From positions 113,727-177,726 of the forward strand of contig NZ_LZHZ01000005.1 in assembly GCF_001667505.1 (NCBI RefSeq): a stretch of 64,000 nt of DNA, in the 5' to 3' direction. Position numbers and translations under genes: made by a program. Source of the DNA: Mycobacterium sp. ACS1612. Lineage in GTDB: Bacteria; Actinomycetota; Actinomycetes; Mycobacteriales; Mycobacteriaceae. A model generated the notes under the pieces. That model had not been told where the DNA came from, did no database searches, and was given only the letters and a program-made list of their open reading frames with translations. Of this stretch, positions 1-12,059 are shown piece by piece; positions within the stretch are counted from its first letter, which is position 1; the number at the start of each line of letters is the position of its first letter.

Positions 1-112
1 CGCAGATTCCGCACGCTTTTACGCCGACCAGCACCTGGCCCGGTCCGGGGACCGGTTCGGCCACGTCGTCGCGGAGTACCATGCGACCGCCGCGCAGCAC
101 CGAGGCGCGCAT
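1..112 (-). CDS. Zinc-dependent alcohol dehydrogenase, N-terminal fragment
   Basis: The ATG is at 112 on the minus strand and the reading frame stays open to the window edge, giving 37 residues. They read as the start of a GroES-like alcohol dehydrogenase: a short strand region (MRASVLRGGRMVLRD), the PVPGPGQVLV turn typical of the family, and ACGIC, where the last cysteine sits at the position of the first catalytic zinc ligand. The start codon overlaps the stop of the upstream monooxygenase by one base (TGATG), so the two are probably co-translated. The rest of the gene lies outside the window, so substrate and length cannot be judged. Confidence 0.7.
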   Translation of the reverse strand, partial: MRASVLRGGRMVLRDDVAEPVPGPGQVLVGVKACGIC

Positions 113-1311
113 CAGGACTTCTGTTCCTTCAGTTCGTCGGTGTGCTCGCTGATCGCCTTGACGATCGCCTCGCCTGCGCGGCCGAGCAGCTTGTCGCGCA
201 TGCCCTTTGCCCAGTCGTGCGATGCCCGCGGTGCGATCAACTGACCCTTGAAGTGCGGGATCACCTCGCGGGCGAACAGTTCGTAGGAGTGGTAGGTGGC
301 CGCGGGTGAGGCCCAGTCGTGGCCGAGCAGCAGCAGCGTGCCGAATCCACCGGACTGCTCGAGCAGGTCGTGGATGTAGGCCACCGCGTCGCCGGGGGTG
401 CCGATGCAGCAATTGCCCATGCCCGCGTATTCGGCGACGAAATCCCGCGGCGATTGTGTTCCCGCGGCACCGTCGCTGGCATTCGACAAGGGCACGAACC
501 CGGCCGCGCCGAAATAGTTCGCGAAGTCCTGCAATCCGTACGTGCAGTCGTCGATGGCCTGCTCCCTGGTGTCGGCCAGATGCATGATGGCCAGCACCCG
601 CCAGTCGGCGCGGTCGGGTTCGTCACGGCCCGACTTCGACGCCTGATCCGTCACCACCTGCCAGGTGTTCTCCAGTGCCGCATAACCGCCGGGGACCGAC
701 ATCGACAGCGACAGCAGCGACGTGCCGAGCGCGCCGGCCAGCCGCGGCCCCGACGGGGAAATCATTGCCGCGGTGGAGATTTCGGGATACGGCCAGGTGA
801 ACGGACGGATGTGCAATTGCGCGTCGCGCAGCGTGAACCAGTCGGACTGCCGGTCGATCCGCTCGTCGGGTGCCGCGCGGAACAGCGCTAGGATCGCCTC
901 GAGTGACTCCTGCATCATCCGGCGCTGCTCGACCGGGTCGATGCCCATCATGTAGGCATCGGACGGCAGCGCTCCAGGCCCGGTGCCGAACATCACCCGC
1001 CCGCGGGTGAGATGGTCCAGCAGCACCCACCGGTCGGCCACCATCAGCGGATGGTGGTAGGGCAGCGAAACCACACCGGTGCCCAGCCGAATGTGCTTGG
1101 TGCGCTCGGCGGCAGCCGCGATGAACACCTCCGGGCAGGCGATCAACTCGTATCCGCCGGAATGGTGCTCGCCGAACCACACCTCGTCGTACCCGAGCTT
1201 GTCCAGTGCGACGGTGCGGTCCAGGTCGTATTCCAGTGCAACGGTGGGGGATTGGCCAACCGGGTGGAACGGCGTGATGAAGACGCCGAAGTTCAACGGT
1301 CTGTCTGTCAT
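112..1311 (-). CDS. LLM-class flavin-dependent monooxygenase (Rv3618-like)
   Basis: This 399-residue protein has the bacterial-luciferase-like TIM-barrel pattern: an N-terminal NFGVFITPFHPVG strand, YDEVWFGEHH, a central RLGTGVVSLPYHHP, and GRVMFGTGPGALPSDAYMMG, all typical of F420- or FMNH2-dependent monooxygenases. I place the start at the ATG at 1311 because it gives this canonical N-terminus and overlaps the stop of ephA as ATGA; the longer open frame upstream is only the shadow of ephA. In M. tuberculosis the ephA gene is likewise followed by a monooxygenase (Rv3618), so the pairing is conserved. The cofactor and substrate are not visible in the sequence; oxidation of a small hydrophobic compound is an inference. 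Confidence 0.85.
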   Translation of the reverse strand: MTDRPLNFGVFITPFHPVGQSPTVALEYDLDRTVALDKLGYDEVWFGEHHSGGYELIACPEVFIAAAAERTKHIRLGTGVVSLPYHHPLMVADRWVLLDHLTRGRVMFGTGPGALPSDAYMMGIDPVEQRRMMQESLEAILALFRAAPDERIDRQSDWFTLRDAQLHIRPFTWPYPEISTAAMISPSGPRLAGALGTSLLSLSMSVPGGYAALENTWQVVTDQASKSGRDEPDRADWRVLAIMHLADTREQAIDDCTYGLQDFANYFGAAGFVPLSNASDGAAGTQSPRDFVAEYAGMGNCCIGTPGDAVAYIHDLLEQSGGFGTLLLLGHDWASPAATYHSYELFAREVIPHFKGQLIAPRASHDWAKGMRDKLLGRAGEAIVKAISEHTDELKEQKS

Positions 1312-2216
1312 GACTGCTCCAGTTCTGCGAGGAATGCCAGCAGGATGCCATTGACCTCGTCGGGCCGCTCCTGCTGCACCCAGTGGCCCGCGCCTTCGAT
1401 CCACTTCTCTGTGTACGGCCCCGCCACCATCTGGTGGGCGCGGGCGGGATTCATCGTCGGGCCCACCGGGTCGGCCGTCCCGCCGACGAACAGTGCGGGC
1501 ACCTCGATCTTCGCGTCGGCCAACTGCGGCGTCGACTCCCAGTTGCGGTCGTAGTTGCGGTACCAGTTCAGCGCGCCGGTGAATCCGGTCCTGCTGAATT
1601 CGGCCACGTAACGCTCGAACTCTCGGGCGCTGATCCAGTTCGGCAGCGGTGCCGGCCCCGCCGCCAGACCGGCGAACATCCCGCTCATCGTGGCGGCCAC
1701 GTCGGCCTCCATCTCGGCCTCGGCAACCCCTGGTTCCTGGAAGCGCAACATGTAGAAGTCCTCGCCGAACTTCTGTCGCCAACGCTCGGTGGGTCGGGAC
1801 CGGGCACGCGGAATGGGCGGGACCGACAGGCCCGCGGCCGCCCTGACGCGCTGCGGGTGCAGCACGGCGGTGTGCCACACCACCATGGCTCCCCAGTCGT
1901 GGCCGATGAACACCGCCCGTTCGGTGCCGATCTCGTCGAGTAGGCCGACGAGATCGCCGGTGAGGGCGTGGATGTCGTAGTCGTCGACGGCCTCAGGCTG
2001 CTCGGAGCCGCCGTAGCCGCGTTGATCGGGGGCCAGCACGTGATAGCCGGCCGCCGCGAGCACCGGGATCTGGTGTCGCCACGAGTAGGCCAGTTCGGGA
2101 AAGCCGTGGGCCAATACGACGACGGGAGCACCCGCCTCACCTGCCTCGTACAACCGCAGCGAAACGCCGTTGGTCTCGACTAACCGCTCGGTCGAGGTGA
2201 GCACGACCACAGCCAA
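1308..2216 (-). CDS. ephA: Epoxide hydrolase, alpha/beta-hydrolase fold
   Basis: The 302-residue product carries the epoxide hydrolase signatures: the oxyanion-hole HGFPE near residue 38, LAPDQRGYGGS, and the nucleophile elbow GHDWG around residue 105 with Asp as nucleophile; the catalytic His is in the C-terminal GAGHWVQQE. These mark a soluble hydrolase that opens epoxides to diols through an ester intermediate. It matches EphA (Rv3617) by sequence pattern and by its place next to ftsH and an LLM monooxygenase. The start is uncertain: an initiation about five codons inside would match the usual TERLVETNG beginning. It is divergent from ftsH across about 130 bases. Confidence 0.87.
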   Translation of the reverse strand: MAVVVLTSTERLVETNGVSLRLYEAGEAGAPVVVLAHGFPELAYSWRHQIPVLAAAGYHVLAPDQRGYGGSEQPEAVDDYDIHALTGDLVGLLDEIGTERAVFIGHDWGAMVVWHTAVLHPQRVRAAAGLSVPPIPRARSRPTERWRQKFGEDFYMLRFQEPGVAEAEMEADVAATMSGMFAGLAAGPAPLPNWISAREFERYVAEFSRTGFTGALNWYRNYDRNWESTPQLADAKIEVPALFVGGTADPVGPTMNPARAHQMVAGPYTEKWIEGAGHWVQQERPDEVNGILLAFLAELEQS

Positions 2217-2346
2217 GCACAGGGCGGTGGTTGCCGAAAGAGTGCCCGAGAGAACCGCCGGGAACCTTCCTTCGTTGGTCTAGCGGTAGCCTGAACTATT
2301 CCAGCTGCGCGTATTGGAAGGACCTGCCCGCGAGGGCCGATGCTTG

Positions 2347-4650
<2,304 letters not shown>

Positions 4651-4667
4651 CACACAACGGAGGCTTG

Positions 4668-5303
4668 ATGACTCCGCGCACCCGAGGAGCGGATGACCAG
4701 GTGTCGCACCACAACTCGACCACGTTCAATCACCGCGTCTTCGACCAGGAACGCGCCGAGTCGGCCGTCCGCGAGCTGCTGATCGCCGTCGGCGAGGACC
4801 CCGACCGACATGGCCTCGAGGACACGCCCGCCCGGGTGGCCCGTGCGTACAAGGAGTTGTTCGCCGGGCTGTACACCGACCCGGATACGGTGCTGGACAC
4901 CACCTTCGACGAACAGCACGACGAACTGGTGCTGGTCAAGCAGATCCCGATGTATTCGACGTGCGAACACCACCTGGTTTCGTTCCACGGGGTGGCCCAC
5001 GTCGGCTACATCCCCGGGGTGGACGGCCGCGTCACCGGGTTGTCGAAGATCGCCCGACTGGTCGACCTGTACGCCAAACGTCCGCAGGTGCAGGAGCGGC
5101 TGACAGCGCAGATCGCCGACGCGCTGATGCGCAAGCTGAACCCGCGCGGGGCGATCGTGGTCGTCGAGGCCGAGCATCTGTGCATGGCGATGCGCGGAGT
5201 CCGCAAACCGGGCGCGGTCACCACGACGTCGGCGGTGCGTGGCCAGTTCAAGACCGATAAAGCGTCAAGGGCCGAGGCGCTGGATCTCATCCTGCGGAGG
5301 TGA
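4668..5303 (+). CDS. folE: GTP cyclohydrolase I
   Basis: FolE opens GTP to 7,8-dihydroneopterin triphosphate, the first step of folate synthesis. The 211-residue protein shows [19 protein letters not shown], the zinc and active-site region MYSTCEHH, and the closing [16 protein letters not shown] with the second cysteine ligand and the catalytic QVQERLT stretch before it. The ATG at 4668 is chosen because ACGGAGG lies five bases upstream; a longer frame running back into ftsH is a shadow. It sits at the head of a folate block whose genes overlap by a few bases, so expression is probably coupled to ftsH. Confidence 0.96.
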   Translation: MTPRTRGADDQVSHHNSTTFNHRVFDQERAESAVRELLIAVGEDPDRHGLEDTPARVARAYKELFAGLYTDPDTVLDTTFDEQHDELVLVKQIPMYSTCEHHLVSFHGVAHVGYIPGVDGRVTGLSKIARLVDLYAKRPQVQERLTAQIADALMRKLNPRGAIVVVEAEHLCMAMRGVRKPGAVTTTSAVRGQFKTDKASRAEALDLILRR

Positions 5304-6118
5304 CCGCGACGCGCGTGCAGGTCATGGGGGTCGTCAATGTCACTGACGATTCCTTCTCGGACGGGGGACTGTTCTTGGACCGCGACCGCGCGGTCGATCA
5401 CGGGCTCTCGCTGGCCGCCGAAGGCGCCGCGATCGTCGACGTCGGAGGTGAGTCGACCCGCCCCGGCGCCACCCGCATCGAGCCGCGTATCGAATCGGGA
5501 CGCGTGCTGCCGGTGATCAAAGAGCTTGCCGGACATGGCATCACAGTCAGCATCGACACCATGCACGCCGAGGTGGCGCAGGCGGCGCTGGAGAACGGCG
5601 CCCAGATCGTCAACGACGTGTCCGGCGGGCGCGCCGATCCGAACATGGCGCCACTGCTGGCCGACGCGAAAGTGCCGTGGGTGCTGATGCACTGGCGGGC
5701 GGTCGGGACGGCCCGGCCGCACGAGGTGCCCACCTACCGCGACGTGGTCGCGGAGGTCCACGACGAGCTGATGGCCAGCGTGGATGCGGCCGTGGCCGCC
5801 GGCGTCGACCCGGCCAAGCTGATCATCGACCCCGGCCTGGGATTCGCCAAGACAGCACAACACAATTGGGCGTTGCTGCGCGCGTTGCCGCGCTTCGTCG
5901 CGACCGGTCTACCGGTGCTCGTCGGCGCGTCCCGCAAGCGCTTCCTCGGCACCCTGCTGGCCGGATCCGACGGTGAACCGCGGACACCGGACGGCAGGGA
6001 AACCGCCACCGCGGTGATCTCGGCGCTGGCCGTGTTGAACGGGGCGTGGGGGGTGCGGGTGCACGACGTGCAGGCGACGGTGGATGCGCTCAAAGTCGTC
6101 GAGGCTTGGAACGGCTGA
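5300..6118 (+). CDS. folP1: Dihydropteroate synthase
   Basis: This enzyme joins p-aminobenzoate to the pterin diphosphate to make dihydropteroate and is the sulfonamide target. The 272-residue TIM barrel starts directly with [17 protein letters not shown], the pterin-binding first strand, followed by [11 protein letters not shown] and the closing GASRKRFLG with the diphosphate-binding Ser-Arg. The GTG start overlaps the folE stop as GTGA. In mycobacteria folP1 is the catalytically competent copy; a second homologue, folP2, would lie elsewhere. Confidence 0.96.
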   Translation: MTATRVQVMGVVNVTDDSFSDGGLFLDRDRAVDHGLSLAAEGAAIVDVGGESTRPGATRIEPRIESGRVLPVIKELAGHGITVSIDTMHAEVAQAALENGAQIVNDVSGGRADPNMAPLLADAKVPWVLMHWRAVGTARPHEVPTYRDVVAEVHDELMASVDAAVAAGVDPAKLIIDPGLGFAKTAQHNWALLRALPRFVATGLPVLVGASRKRFLGTLLAGSDGEPRTPDGRETATAVISALAVLNGAWGVRVHDVQATVDALKVVEAWNG

Positions 6119-6120
6119 CC

Positions 6121-6504
6121 ATGGCTGATCGAATCGAGTTGCGCGGCTTAACCGTTCGCGGTTTCCATGGTGTGTACGACCACGAGCGGCGCGACGGGCA
6201 GGACTTCGTCGTCGACATCACGGTGTGGGTCGACCTGGCGGCAGCCGCGGCAAGCGACGATCTTGCCGACACGCTCGACTACGGCGCACTGGCGCAACGG
6301 GCGGCCGATGTTGTCTCCGGGCCGCCGCGCAAGCTCATCGAAACGGTGGCGGGTGAGATCGCCGACGACGTGATGGCCGATGACCGGGTGCACGCTGTCG
6401 AGGTCGTCGTGCACAAACCGTCGGCACCGATCCCGTTGACCTTCTCGGATGTGGCTGTGACGGCGAGGCGGTCCCGGCGCGGTGGCCGCGGAGGTGCCGG
6501 GTGA
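6121..6504 (+). CDS. folB: Dihydroneopterin aldolase
   Basis: FolB cleaves dihydroneopterin to 6-hydroxymethyl-dihydropterin and glycolaldehyde. The 127-residue protein has the family layout: [23 protein letters not shown] at the N-terminus, with the conserved Glu of the pterin site, TLDYGAL, and the later [11 protein letters not shown] and [11 protein letters not shown] with the catalytic Lys. The ATG is two bases after the folP1 stop, and the 3' end overlaps folK as GTGA, so it sits in the middle of the coupled folate block. Homologues assemble as octamers. Confidence 0.95.
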   Translation: MADRIELRGLTVRGFHGVYDHERRDGQDFVVDITVWVDLAAAAASDDLADTLDYGALAQRAADVVSGPPRKLIETVAGEIADDVMADDRVHAVEVVVHKPSAPIPLTFSDVAVTARRSRRGGRGGAG

Positions 6505-7013
6505 GCCGGGTCGTTCTGTCCATCGGGTCCAATCTCGGCGATCGGCAGGCTCGGCTGCAGTCGGTGGTCGACGGTCTCGACGGCGCGGTGCGTGCGGTGT
6601 CGCCGGTGTACGAGACGGATGCGTGGGGCGGCGTCGAACAGGGATCGTTCCTCAACGCGGTGCTGATCGCCGACGATCCGGCGCTGGACTGCCGCGGTTG
6701 GCTACATCGGGCGCAGGAGCTGGAAGCGGCCGCCGAGCGTGTCCGGGAGCAGCGGTGGGGTCCGCGCACCCTCGACGTCGATCTCGTGGTCTGCCACGAC
6801 GGGCAGCGCGAGGTCACCTCGCACGACGCCGAACTCACGTTGCCGCACCCGCTGGCGCATCAGCGGGCGTTCGTGTTGATCCCGTGGCTGGCGGTGGACC
6901 CGGCCGCGACGTTGACCGTCGCTGGTCAATGCCGCGCCGTCGCCGATCTGCTCGCCGAGCTGGCGCCCGACGAGCGTGACGGCGTGCGTCGCACCGAGGT
7001 GGCGCTGGGCTGA
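6501..7013 (+). CDS. folK: 2-amino-4-hydroxy-6-hydroxymethyldihydropteridine pyrophosphokinase
   Basis: FolK transfers pyrophosphate from ATP to hydroxymethyl-dihydropterin, giving the substrate of FolP. The 170-residue sequence has [10 protein letters not shown] at the start, the [12 protein letters not shown] loop, the [12 protein letters not shown] metal-binding motif with the paired aspartates, and [16 protein letters not shown] at the end. All catalytic elements are present. The GTG start overlaps the folB stop, and the stop overlaps the next gene as TGATG. Confidence 0.96.
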   Translation: MSRVVLSIGSNLGDRQARLQSVVDGLDGAVRAVSPVYETDAWGGVEQGSFLNAVLIADDPALDCRGWLHRAQELEAAAERVREQRWGPRTLDVDLVVCHDGQREVTSHDAELTLPHPLAHQRAFVLIPWLAVDPAATLTVAGQCRAVADLLAELAPDERDGVRRTEVALG

Positions 7014-7489
7014 TGGGACCCACCCGCAAACGTGACCTGACGGCCGCGGCGACGCTCACTGCCGTGGCGGGCTACCTGCTGGTGGTACTGGTGTACCGCT
7101 ATTTCCCGCCGATCGATGTGTGGACGGGGATCTCGCTGCTGGCCGTTGCCGTCGCCGAGGCCGGCTGGGCGTTCTATGTGCGAAACAAAATCAACGAAGG
7201 GGAGATCGGCGACGCCCGCGGTTGGCTTCATCCGCTTGCCGTGGCGCGGTCGGTGTTGGTCGCCAAGGCGTCGGCCTGGGTGGGCGCGCTGGTCCTCGGC
7301 TGGTGGATCGCGGTGCTGTGCTACCTGTTACCGCGCCGCAGCACGTTGCGGGTCGCGGGGGAGGACACCGCGGGCGCGGTCGTCGCCGCCGTGAGCGCCC
7401 TCGCGTTGGTGATAGCTGCGCTGTGGCTGCAGCATTGCTGCAAGTCGCCGCAGGACCCGCACGACAACGCCGACGGGGCGACCGAGTAG
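7013..7489 (+). CDS. DUF3180 membrane protein (Rv3605c-like)
   Basis: The 158-residue product is a small integral membrane protein with four likely spans: about residues 12-30, 37-53, 82-105 and 118-136. It is the gene that regularly follows folK in mycobacteria and other actinobacteria and fits the DUF3180 family by length, spacing of spans and the GWLHPLAVARSVLVAKAS loop. No catalytic motif is visible. The start overlaps the folK stop by one base, so it is co-translated with the folate genes, but a role in folate synthesis is not shown. Confidence 0.85.
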   Translation: MGPTRKRDLTAAATLTAVAGYLLVVLVYRYFPPIDVWTGISLLAVAVAEAGWAFYVRNKINEGEIGDARGWLHPLAVARSVLVAKASAWVGALVLGWWIAVLCYLLPRRSTLRVAGEDTAGAVVAAVSALALVIAALWLQHCCKSPQDPHDNADGATE

Positions 7490-7565
7490 CTGACCGGCGT
7501 CGTCGACCGCCGAATCGCCGAAAGGGTCGACACGCGAGATGACCTGTGACGGGTACAGTCGGCCC

Positions 7566-8867
7566 ATGGCCGATCTGTCTCGCGGTACGCGCTCCAGGCG
7601 CGCTGTCCGCAGGCCGGGTTGGGTGCTGCTGACGGTGTTGCTGGTGCTCGCCATCGGGGCGAGCTCCGCCCTGGTGTTCACCAACAAGGTGGAATTGCTG
7701 AAACTGGCTGTCATCCTGGCGTTGTGGGCCGCGGTGGTGGCGGCGTTCGTCTCGGTGATCTACCGCAGGCAAAGCGATATCGACCAAGCCAAGGTGCGAG
7801 ACCTGAAGCTGGTATACGACTTGCAGTTGGACCGCGAGATCTCCGCGCGCCGCGAGTACGAGTTGACGGTGGAAACCCAGCTGCGCCGCGAGCTGACGTC
7901 GGAGATCCGGGCCCAGGCCGCCGACGAGGTCGCCGGTCTGCGCGCCGAATTAGCTGCGCTGCGGGCCAGTTTGGAGATCTTGTTCGACGCGGACCTGTCG
8001 CATCGGCCCGCGCTGGAAACCGATCGCAGCCGAAGCTATGGCGACTGGCCGCGCACCACGGAGACGGCGGGTCGGGTCATGGCGAGCCGGCTCGACGCTG
8101 ACGAGCGCGAGGACCTCGACGCCACCACCGAGGAAAGCCCCATCATCGACGTGCCCGCCGAACCCGAGGCCGAGTGGGTGCCGCCGGACGCCGGGGGCGC
8201 GCACCGCAGACCGTCGGAGACCGAGCAGGAGCGCGGACGCCGCCATCGCGTCGAGGAACAGCCGCGCGCATACACCTCGCCACCACCGACGGCCGCCGAG
8301 ACGACGACCCAATTCACTTGGGAGCCACCGCGACAGGAGCCGACACCGCCGCCGCCGCCGGAGCCGACACCGCCGCCTCCGCCCCCGGAACCGGAACCGG
8401 AACCGGAACCGGAACCGGAACCGGAACCGGAACCGGTTGCGCCTACTAGGGATTGGCAGCCCGCGCCCGCCGAGGGGCAGTGGATTCCCGCGGGCGCGCC
8501 CGGCAGCAACTGGGTGGCACCCACCGTGGAAGAACCGACGGGCGAGAACCGAACAGCCGACGAATACGTCGGCAGACGACGGGCACCCGAGCCCGCGATG
8601 CAGACCCCGCCCGTCGAATCCCGCCGCGGCCGCCACTCCGCCCCCGCGGACACCGCCGATCCCGGTCGCCCGCCTGCGCCGCCGACCCTGCACACCGAGC
8701 CGCGCCACCCCGAGCCCGAACCGGCGCAGGAACAACCCGCCGAGCGCTCAGAAGGGCGACGACACCGCAGCGCGGAGGACACCGGCGGACAGTCGGTCGC
8801 CGAACTGCTGGCCAGGCTCCAGGCCACCCCGACCGGAGGCGGTCGTCGCAGGCGCCGCGACGAGTGA
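7566..8867 (+). CDS. Membrane protein with coiled coil and Pro-Glu-rich tail (Rv3604c-like)
   Basis: The 433-residue protein has two spans at about residues 18-36 and 43-65, then a charged helical, probably coiled-coil stretch (QSDIDQAKVRDLKLVYDLQLD onward to about 140), and a long disordered cytoplasmic tail rich in Pro, Glu, Arg and Thr. The tail contains an uninterrupted Glu-Pro repeat at about residues 275-290, encoded by a pure hexanucleotide repeat. The ATG at 7566 is preferred because it puts the first span near the N-terminus. It fits Rv3604c by position and composition. The function is unknown; cell-envelope scaffolding would be a guess. Confidence 0.8.
   Translation: MADLSRGTRSRRAVRRPGWVLLTVLLVLAIGASSALVFTNKVELLKLAVILALWAAVVAAFVSVIYRRQSDIDQAKVRDLKLVYDLQLDREISARREYELTVETQLRRELTSEIRAQAADEVAGLRAELAALRASLEILFDADLSHRPALETDRSRSYGDWPRTTETAGRVMASRLDADEREDLDATTEESPIIDVPAEPEAEWVPPDAGGAHRRPSETEQERGRRHRVEEQPRAYTSPPPTAAETTTQFTWEPPRQEPTPPPPPEPTPPPPPPEPEPEPEPEPEPEPEPVAPTRDWQPAPAEGQWIPAGAPGSNWVAPTVEEPTGENRTADEYVGRRRAPEPAMQTPPVESRRGRHSAPADTADPGRPPAPPTLHTEPRHPEPEPAQEQPAERSEGRRHRSAEDTGGQSVAELLARLQATPTGGGRRRRRDE
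8385..8436 (+). repeat. Hexanucleotide repeat (CCGGAA)8
   Basis: Eight perfect copies of CCGGAA plus a partial ninth lie inside the membrane-protein gene at 7566-8867 and encode alternating Pro and Glu. Because the unit is six bases, a gain or loss of units would change tail length without a frameshift. Proline codons with other third positions lie just upstream, so the uniform codon choice here points to recent slippage expansion. Confidence 0.95.
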
Positions 8868-8915
8868 GTTAGGCTCGTGGCGACCGTCCGGTACCCGCAA
8901 CGCAGGACCGGAACG

Positions 8916-9899
8916 ATGAACACACGACATTTTGCGAGGTCGTCTGCGATGGAGCAGCCCCCAGCGCACGCGCGGGGTCCCGAGTCCGGACTGCGCCCGG
9001 CGCGGCTCACAATCGGCATCATCTCCGCTGGACGCGTCGGTACGGCGTTGGGTGTTGCGTTGGAACGCGCCGAGCACGTGGTGGTCGCGTGCAGCGCGAT
9101 CTCGCAGGCGTCCCGGCAGCGTGCCGAACGCAGGCTGCCCGACACCGCGGTGCTGCCGCCCGACGAGGTGGCGCGCCGCGCCGAACTGTTGGTGCTGGCC
9201 GTGCCCGACGCCGAACTCCCCGGCTTGGTCGGCGGTCTGGCCGCGACCTCAGCGGTCCGGCCCGGCACCATCGTCGCGCATACATCGGGTGCCAACGGCA
9301 TCGGCGTACTGGCGCCGTTGACCGGACAGGGCTGCATCCCACTGGCCATCCATCCCGCCATGACGTTCACCGGCGGGGACGAGGACATTGCGAGGCTGTC
9401 GGAAGCCTGTTTTGGTGTGACGGCCGCCGACGAGGTCGGCTACGCGATCGCCCAGTCGCTGGTGCTCGAGATCAGCGGCGAGCCGTTTCGGGTGCGCGAG
9501 GATGCGCGCACGCTGTATCACGCCGCACTGGCACACGCGAGTAACCACCTGGTGACCGTGATGCTGGACGCGGTCGAAGCGTTGCGGGCGGCGTTGTGGG
9601 GTCAGGAGTTGTTGGGCCAGGAGCTGGTTGGCGACGCGCCGGGCGGCATCGCCGAACGCGTGATCGGCCCGCTGGCGCGGGCGTCGCTGGAGAACTCGCT
9701 GCAGCGCGGGCAGGCGGCGCTGACCGGTCCGGTCGCGCGCGGTGACGCCAACGCGGTCGCAGGCCACCTGCGGGCTCTCGCCGAGGTGGATCCGCAACTG
9801 GCACAGGCATATCGGGCCAACTCGCTGCGCACCGCGCAGCGCGCACATGCCCCCAAGGAAGTGTTCGCAGTGTTCTCCGACTCCTCGGGACAATCATGA
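8916..9899 (+). CDS. Rossmann-like/DUF2520 domain protein (Rv3603c-like)
   Basis: The product (327 residues from the ATG at 8916) has an N-terminal dinucleotide-binding fold, [20 protein letters not shown], then [15 protein letters not shown] and [14 protein letters not shown], followed by a helical C-terminal domain with [19 protein letters not shown], the DUF2520 pattern. It resembles ketopantoate-reductase-like or prephenate-dehydrogenase-like oxidoreductases. The stop overlaps panC (ATGA), and the same order holds in M. tuberculosis, so a role near pantothenate synthesis is plausible but not shown. The start is unsure: GTG 8877 and ATG 8949 are also in frame, and 8916 is chosen for the purine-rich GGACCGGA ahead of it. 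Confidence 0.83.
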   Translation: MNTRHFARSSAMEQPPAHARGPESGLRPARLTIGIISAGRVGTALGVALERAEHVVVACSAISQASRQRAERRLPDTAVLPPDEVARRAELLVLAVPDAELPGLVGGLAATSAVRPGTIVAHTSGANGIGVLAPLTGQGCIPLAIHPAMTFTGGDEDIARLSEACFGVTAADEVGYAIAQSLVLEISGEPFRVREDARTLYHAALAHASNHLVTVMLDAVEALRAALWGQELLGQELVGDAPGGIAERVIGPLARASLENSLQRGQAALTGPVARGDANAVAGHLRALAEVDPQLAQAYRANSLRTAQRAHAPKEVFAVFSDSSGQS

Positions 9900-10831
9900 C
9901 CAAGCCACGATTCAGCGCAGGCGAACTCAACGTCTACTCCAGCCCACGTGACGTTCACGACGTCACCAGGGCACTGCGCGCGACAGGCCGCAGGGTGATG
10001 CTGGTGCCGACGATGGGTGCCCTGCACGAGGGTCACCTGACGCTGGTCAGGTCGGCCAAGAAGGTCCAGGGCGCCGTGGTGGTGGTGTCGATTTTCGTCA
10101 ACCCGTTGCAGTTCGGACCGACTGAAGACCTCGACGCGTACCCGCGCACACTCGACGACGATCTGGCATTGCTGCGCGCCGAGGGCGTCGAGATCGCGTT
10201 CGCGCCGACGGCCGCCGACATGTACCCCGATGGCAGGCGGACCTCCGTGCACCCTGGCCCGCTCGGGGAGGAGCTCGAAGGTGCCGCCCGCCCAACGCAT
10301 TTTGCGGGCGTGCTGACCGTCGTGCTCAAGCTGCTGCAGATCGTGCAACCCGATCGCGCCTTCTTCGGCGAGAAGGATTACCAGCAACTCGTGGTGATCC
10401 GGCAGATGGTCGCCGACCTCAACATCGACACGCAGATCGTCGGTGTGCCGATCGTCAGGGAAGCCGACGGGCTTGCCATGTCATCACGTAACCGCTATCT
10501 CAACGACGTTGAACGCGAGCAGGCGGGAGCGCTGTCGGCAGCGCTGCTGGCGGGCATGTACGCCGCATCGGGCGGCGCGGCGGCGGCGCTGGACGCCGCG
10601 CGTGCGGTGCTGGACGAGGTGCCCGCCATCGACGTCGACTATCTCGAAGTGCGCGATCCGCTGCTCGGGCCGGCGCCCGTCGAAGGTATCGCCCGCATGC
10701 TCATCGCCGCCAGGCTCGGCGGCACCAGACTTCTCGACAACATCGCCATCGACATCGGCGCCACCACCGGTGCCGACGGGCATCCACGCGTCGGCGCTCA
10801 AGAGAGCCACGAATTACCTTGGAGAAATTGA
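9896..10831 (+). CDS. panC: Pantothenate synthetase
   Basis: PanC condenses pantoate and beta-alanine through a pantoyl-adenylate. The 311-residue protein shows the nucleotidyltransferase motif [35 protein letters not shown], the [10 protein letters not shown] loop and SSRNRYL, all characteristic residues of the family. The ATG overlaps the stop of the preceding gene and its own stop overlaps panD, so the three are translationally coupled. Confidence 0.97.
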   Translation: MTKPRFSAGELNVYSSPRDVHDVTRALRATGRRVMLVPTMGALHEGHLTLVRSAKKVQGAVVVVSIFVNPLQFGPTEDLDAYPRTLDDDLALLRAEGVEIAFAPTAADMYPDGRRTSVHPGPLGEELEGAARPTHFAGVLTVVLKLLQIVQPDRAFFGEKDYQQLVVIRQMVADLNIDTQIVGVPIVREADGLAMSSRNRYLNDVEREQAGALSAALLAGMYAASGGAAAALDAARAVLDEVPAIDVDYLEVRDPLLGPAPVEGIARMLIAARLGGTRLLDNIAIDIGATTGADGHPRVGAQESHELPWRN

Positions 10832-11238
10832 TGTTACGGACAATGCTGAAGTCGAAGATTCACCGCGCCACGGTGACGCAGGCCGATCTGCACTACGTCG
10901 GCTCGGTGACCATCGACGCCGACCTGATGGACGCGGCCGACCTGCTCGAGGGTGAGCAGGTCACGATCGTCGACATCGACAACGGTGCACGGCTGGTCAC
11001 CTACGCCATCACCGGTAAGCGCGGTAGCGGTGTGATCGGGATCAACGGCGCTGCAGCGCATCTCGTGCATCCGGGCGACTTAGTGATCCTGATTGCCTAC
11101 GGCACAATGGAAGACGCCGCGGCCAAGGCCTATCAACCGCGGGTGGTGTTCGTCGACGCCGACAACAAGCAGATCGACCTCGGTAGTGACCCCGCCCATG
11201 TGCCGGCCGATGCGGCCGCGCTGATGTCCGCGCGGTAG
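10831..11238 (+). CDS. panD: Aspartate 1-decarboxylase proenzyme
   Basis: PanD makes beta-alanine from aspartate with a pyruvoyl group generated by self-cleavage. The 135-residue sequence has the cleavage site Gly24-Ser25 in YVGSVTID, the substrate-binding [18 protein letters not shown] and a short C-terminal tail as in the mycobacterial enzyme. The ATG at 10831 shares its A with the panC stop, and GGAG lies about seven bases upstream; an in-frame TTG four codons earlier is rejected because the conserved N-terminus is MLRTML. Confidence 0.97.
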   Translation: MLRTMLKSKIHRATVTQADLHYVGSVTIDADLMDAADLLEGEQVTIVDIDNGARLVTYAITGKRGSGVIGINGAAAHLVHPGDLVILIAYGTMEDAAAKAYQPRVVFVDADNKQIDLGSDPAHVPADAAALMSAR

Positions 11239-11243
11239 CGGCC

Positions 11244-12059
11244 GTGCTTCTCGCAATCGACGTCCGCAACACCCACACCGTGGTCGGCCTGATCTCCGGA
11301 TCCGGTGATCACGCAAAGGTGGTGCAGCACTGGCGGATTCGCACCGAATCCGAGGTCACCTCCGACGAGTTGGCGCTCACCATCGACGGCCTGATTGGTG
11401 ACGACTCCGAACGCCTGACCGGTGCCGCGGGCCTTTCGACAGTGCCGTCGGTGTTGCACGAGGTCCGGCTGATGCTCGAACAGTACTGGCCTTCGGTGCC
11501 GCATGTGTTGATCGAACCGGGGGTGCGCACCGGCATTCCGTTGCTCGTCGACAACCCGAAAGAGGTGGGGGCGGACCGGATCGTCAACTGTCTCTCGGCT
11601 TACCACAAGTACAAGTCCGCCGCGATCGTCGTCGACTTCGGCTCGTCGATTTGTGTTGACGTGGTTTCTGCGAAGGGCGAATTCCTCGGCGGCGCAATCG
11701 CGCCCGGCGTCCAGGTGTCTTCAGACGCGGCCGCCGCACGGTCGGCGGCGTTGCGTCGCGTCGAACTGACCCGCCCCCGTTCGGTGGTCGGCAAGAACAC
11801 CGTCGAATGCATGCAGGCGGGTGCGGTGTTCGGATTCGCCGGTCTGGTAGACGGATTGGTCAACCGCATCCGGGAGGACGTCGACGGGTTCGCAGGCGAC
11901 GATGTCGCCGTGGTGGCCACAGGACACACCGCCCCCTTGGTGCTGCCCGACCTGCACACCGTCGACAAGTACGACAAGGACCTCACGCTGGATGGGCTGC
12001 GCTTGGTGTTCGAGCGCAACCGCGACAGCAACCGCGGCAGGCTGAAGCAGGCCCGCTAG
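11244..12059 (+). CDS. coaX: Type III pantothenate kinase
   Basis: CoaX phosphorylates pantothenate, the first step from pantothenate to coenzyme A. The 271-residue sequence begins [15 protein letters not shown], the phosphate-binding strand of the ASKHA fold, continues with [25 protein letters not shown], the catalytic [13 protein letters not shown], and [13 protein letters not shown]. The GTG at 11244 is five bases after panD. The 3' end overlaps a convergent gene by four bases. With panC and panD this forms a pantothenate-to-CoA block. Confidence 0.95.
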   Translation: MLLAIDVRNTHTVVGLISGSGDHAKVVQHWRIRTESEVTSDELALTIDGLIGDDSERLTGAAGLSTVPSVLHEVRLMLEQYWPSVPHVLIEPGVRTGIPLLVDNPKEVGADRIVNCLSAYHKYKSAAIVVDFGSSICVDVVSAKGEFLGGAIAPGVQVSSDAAAARSAALRRVELTRPRSVVGKNTVECMQAGAVFGFAGLVDGLVNRIREDVDGFAGDDVAVVATGHTAPLVLPDLHTVDKYDKDLTLDGLRLVFERNRDSNRGRLKQAR

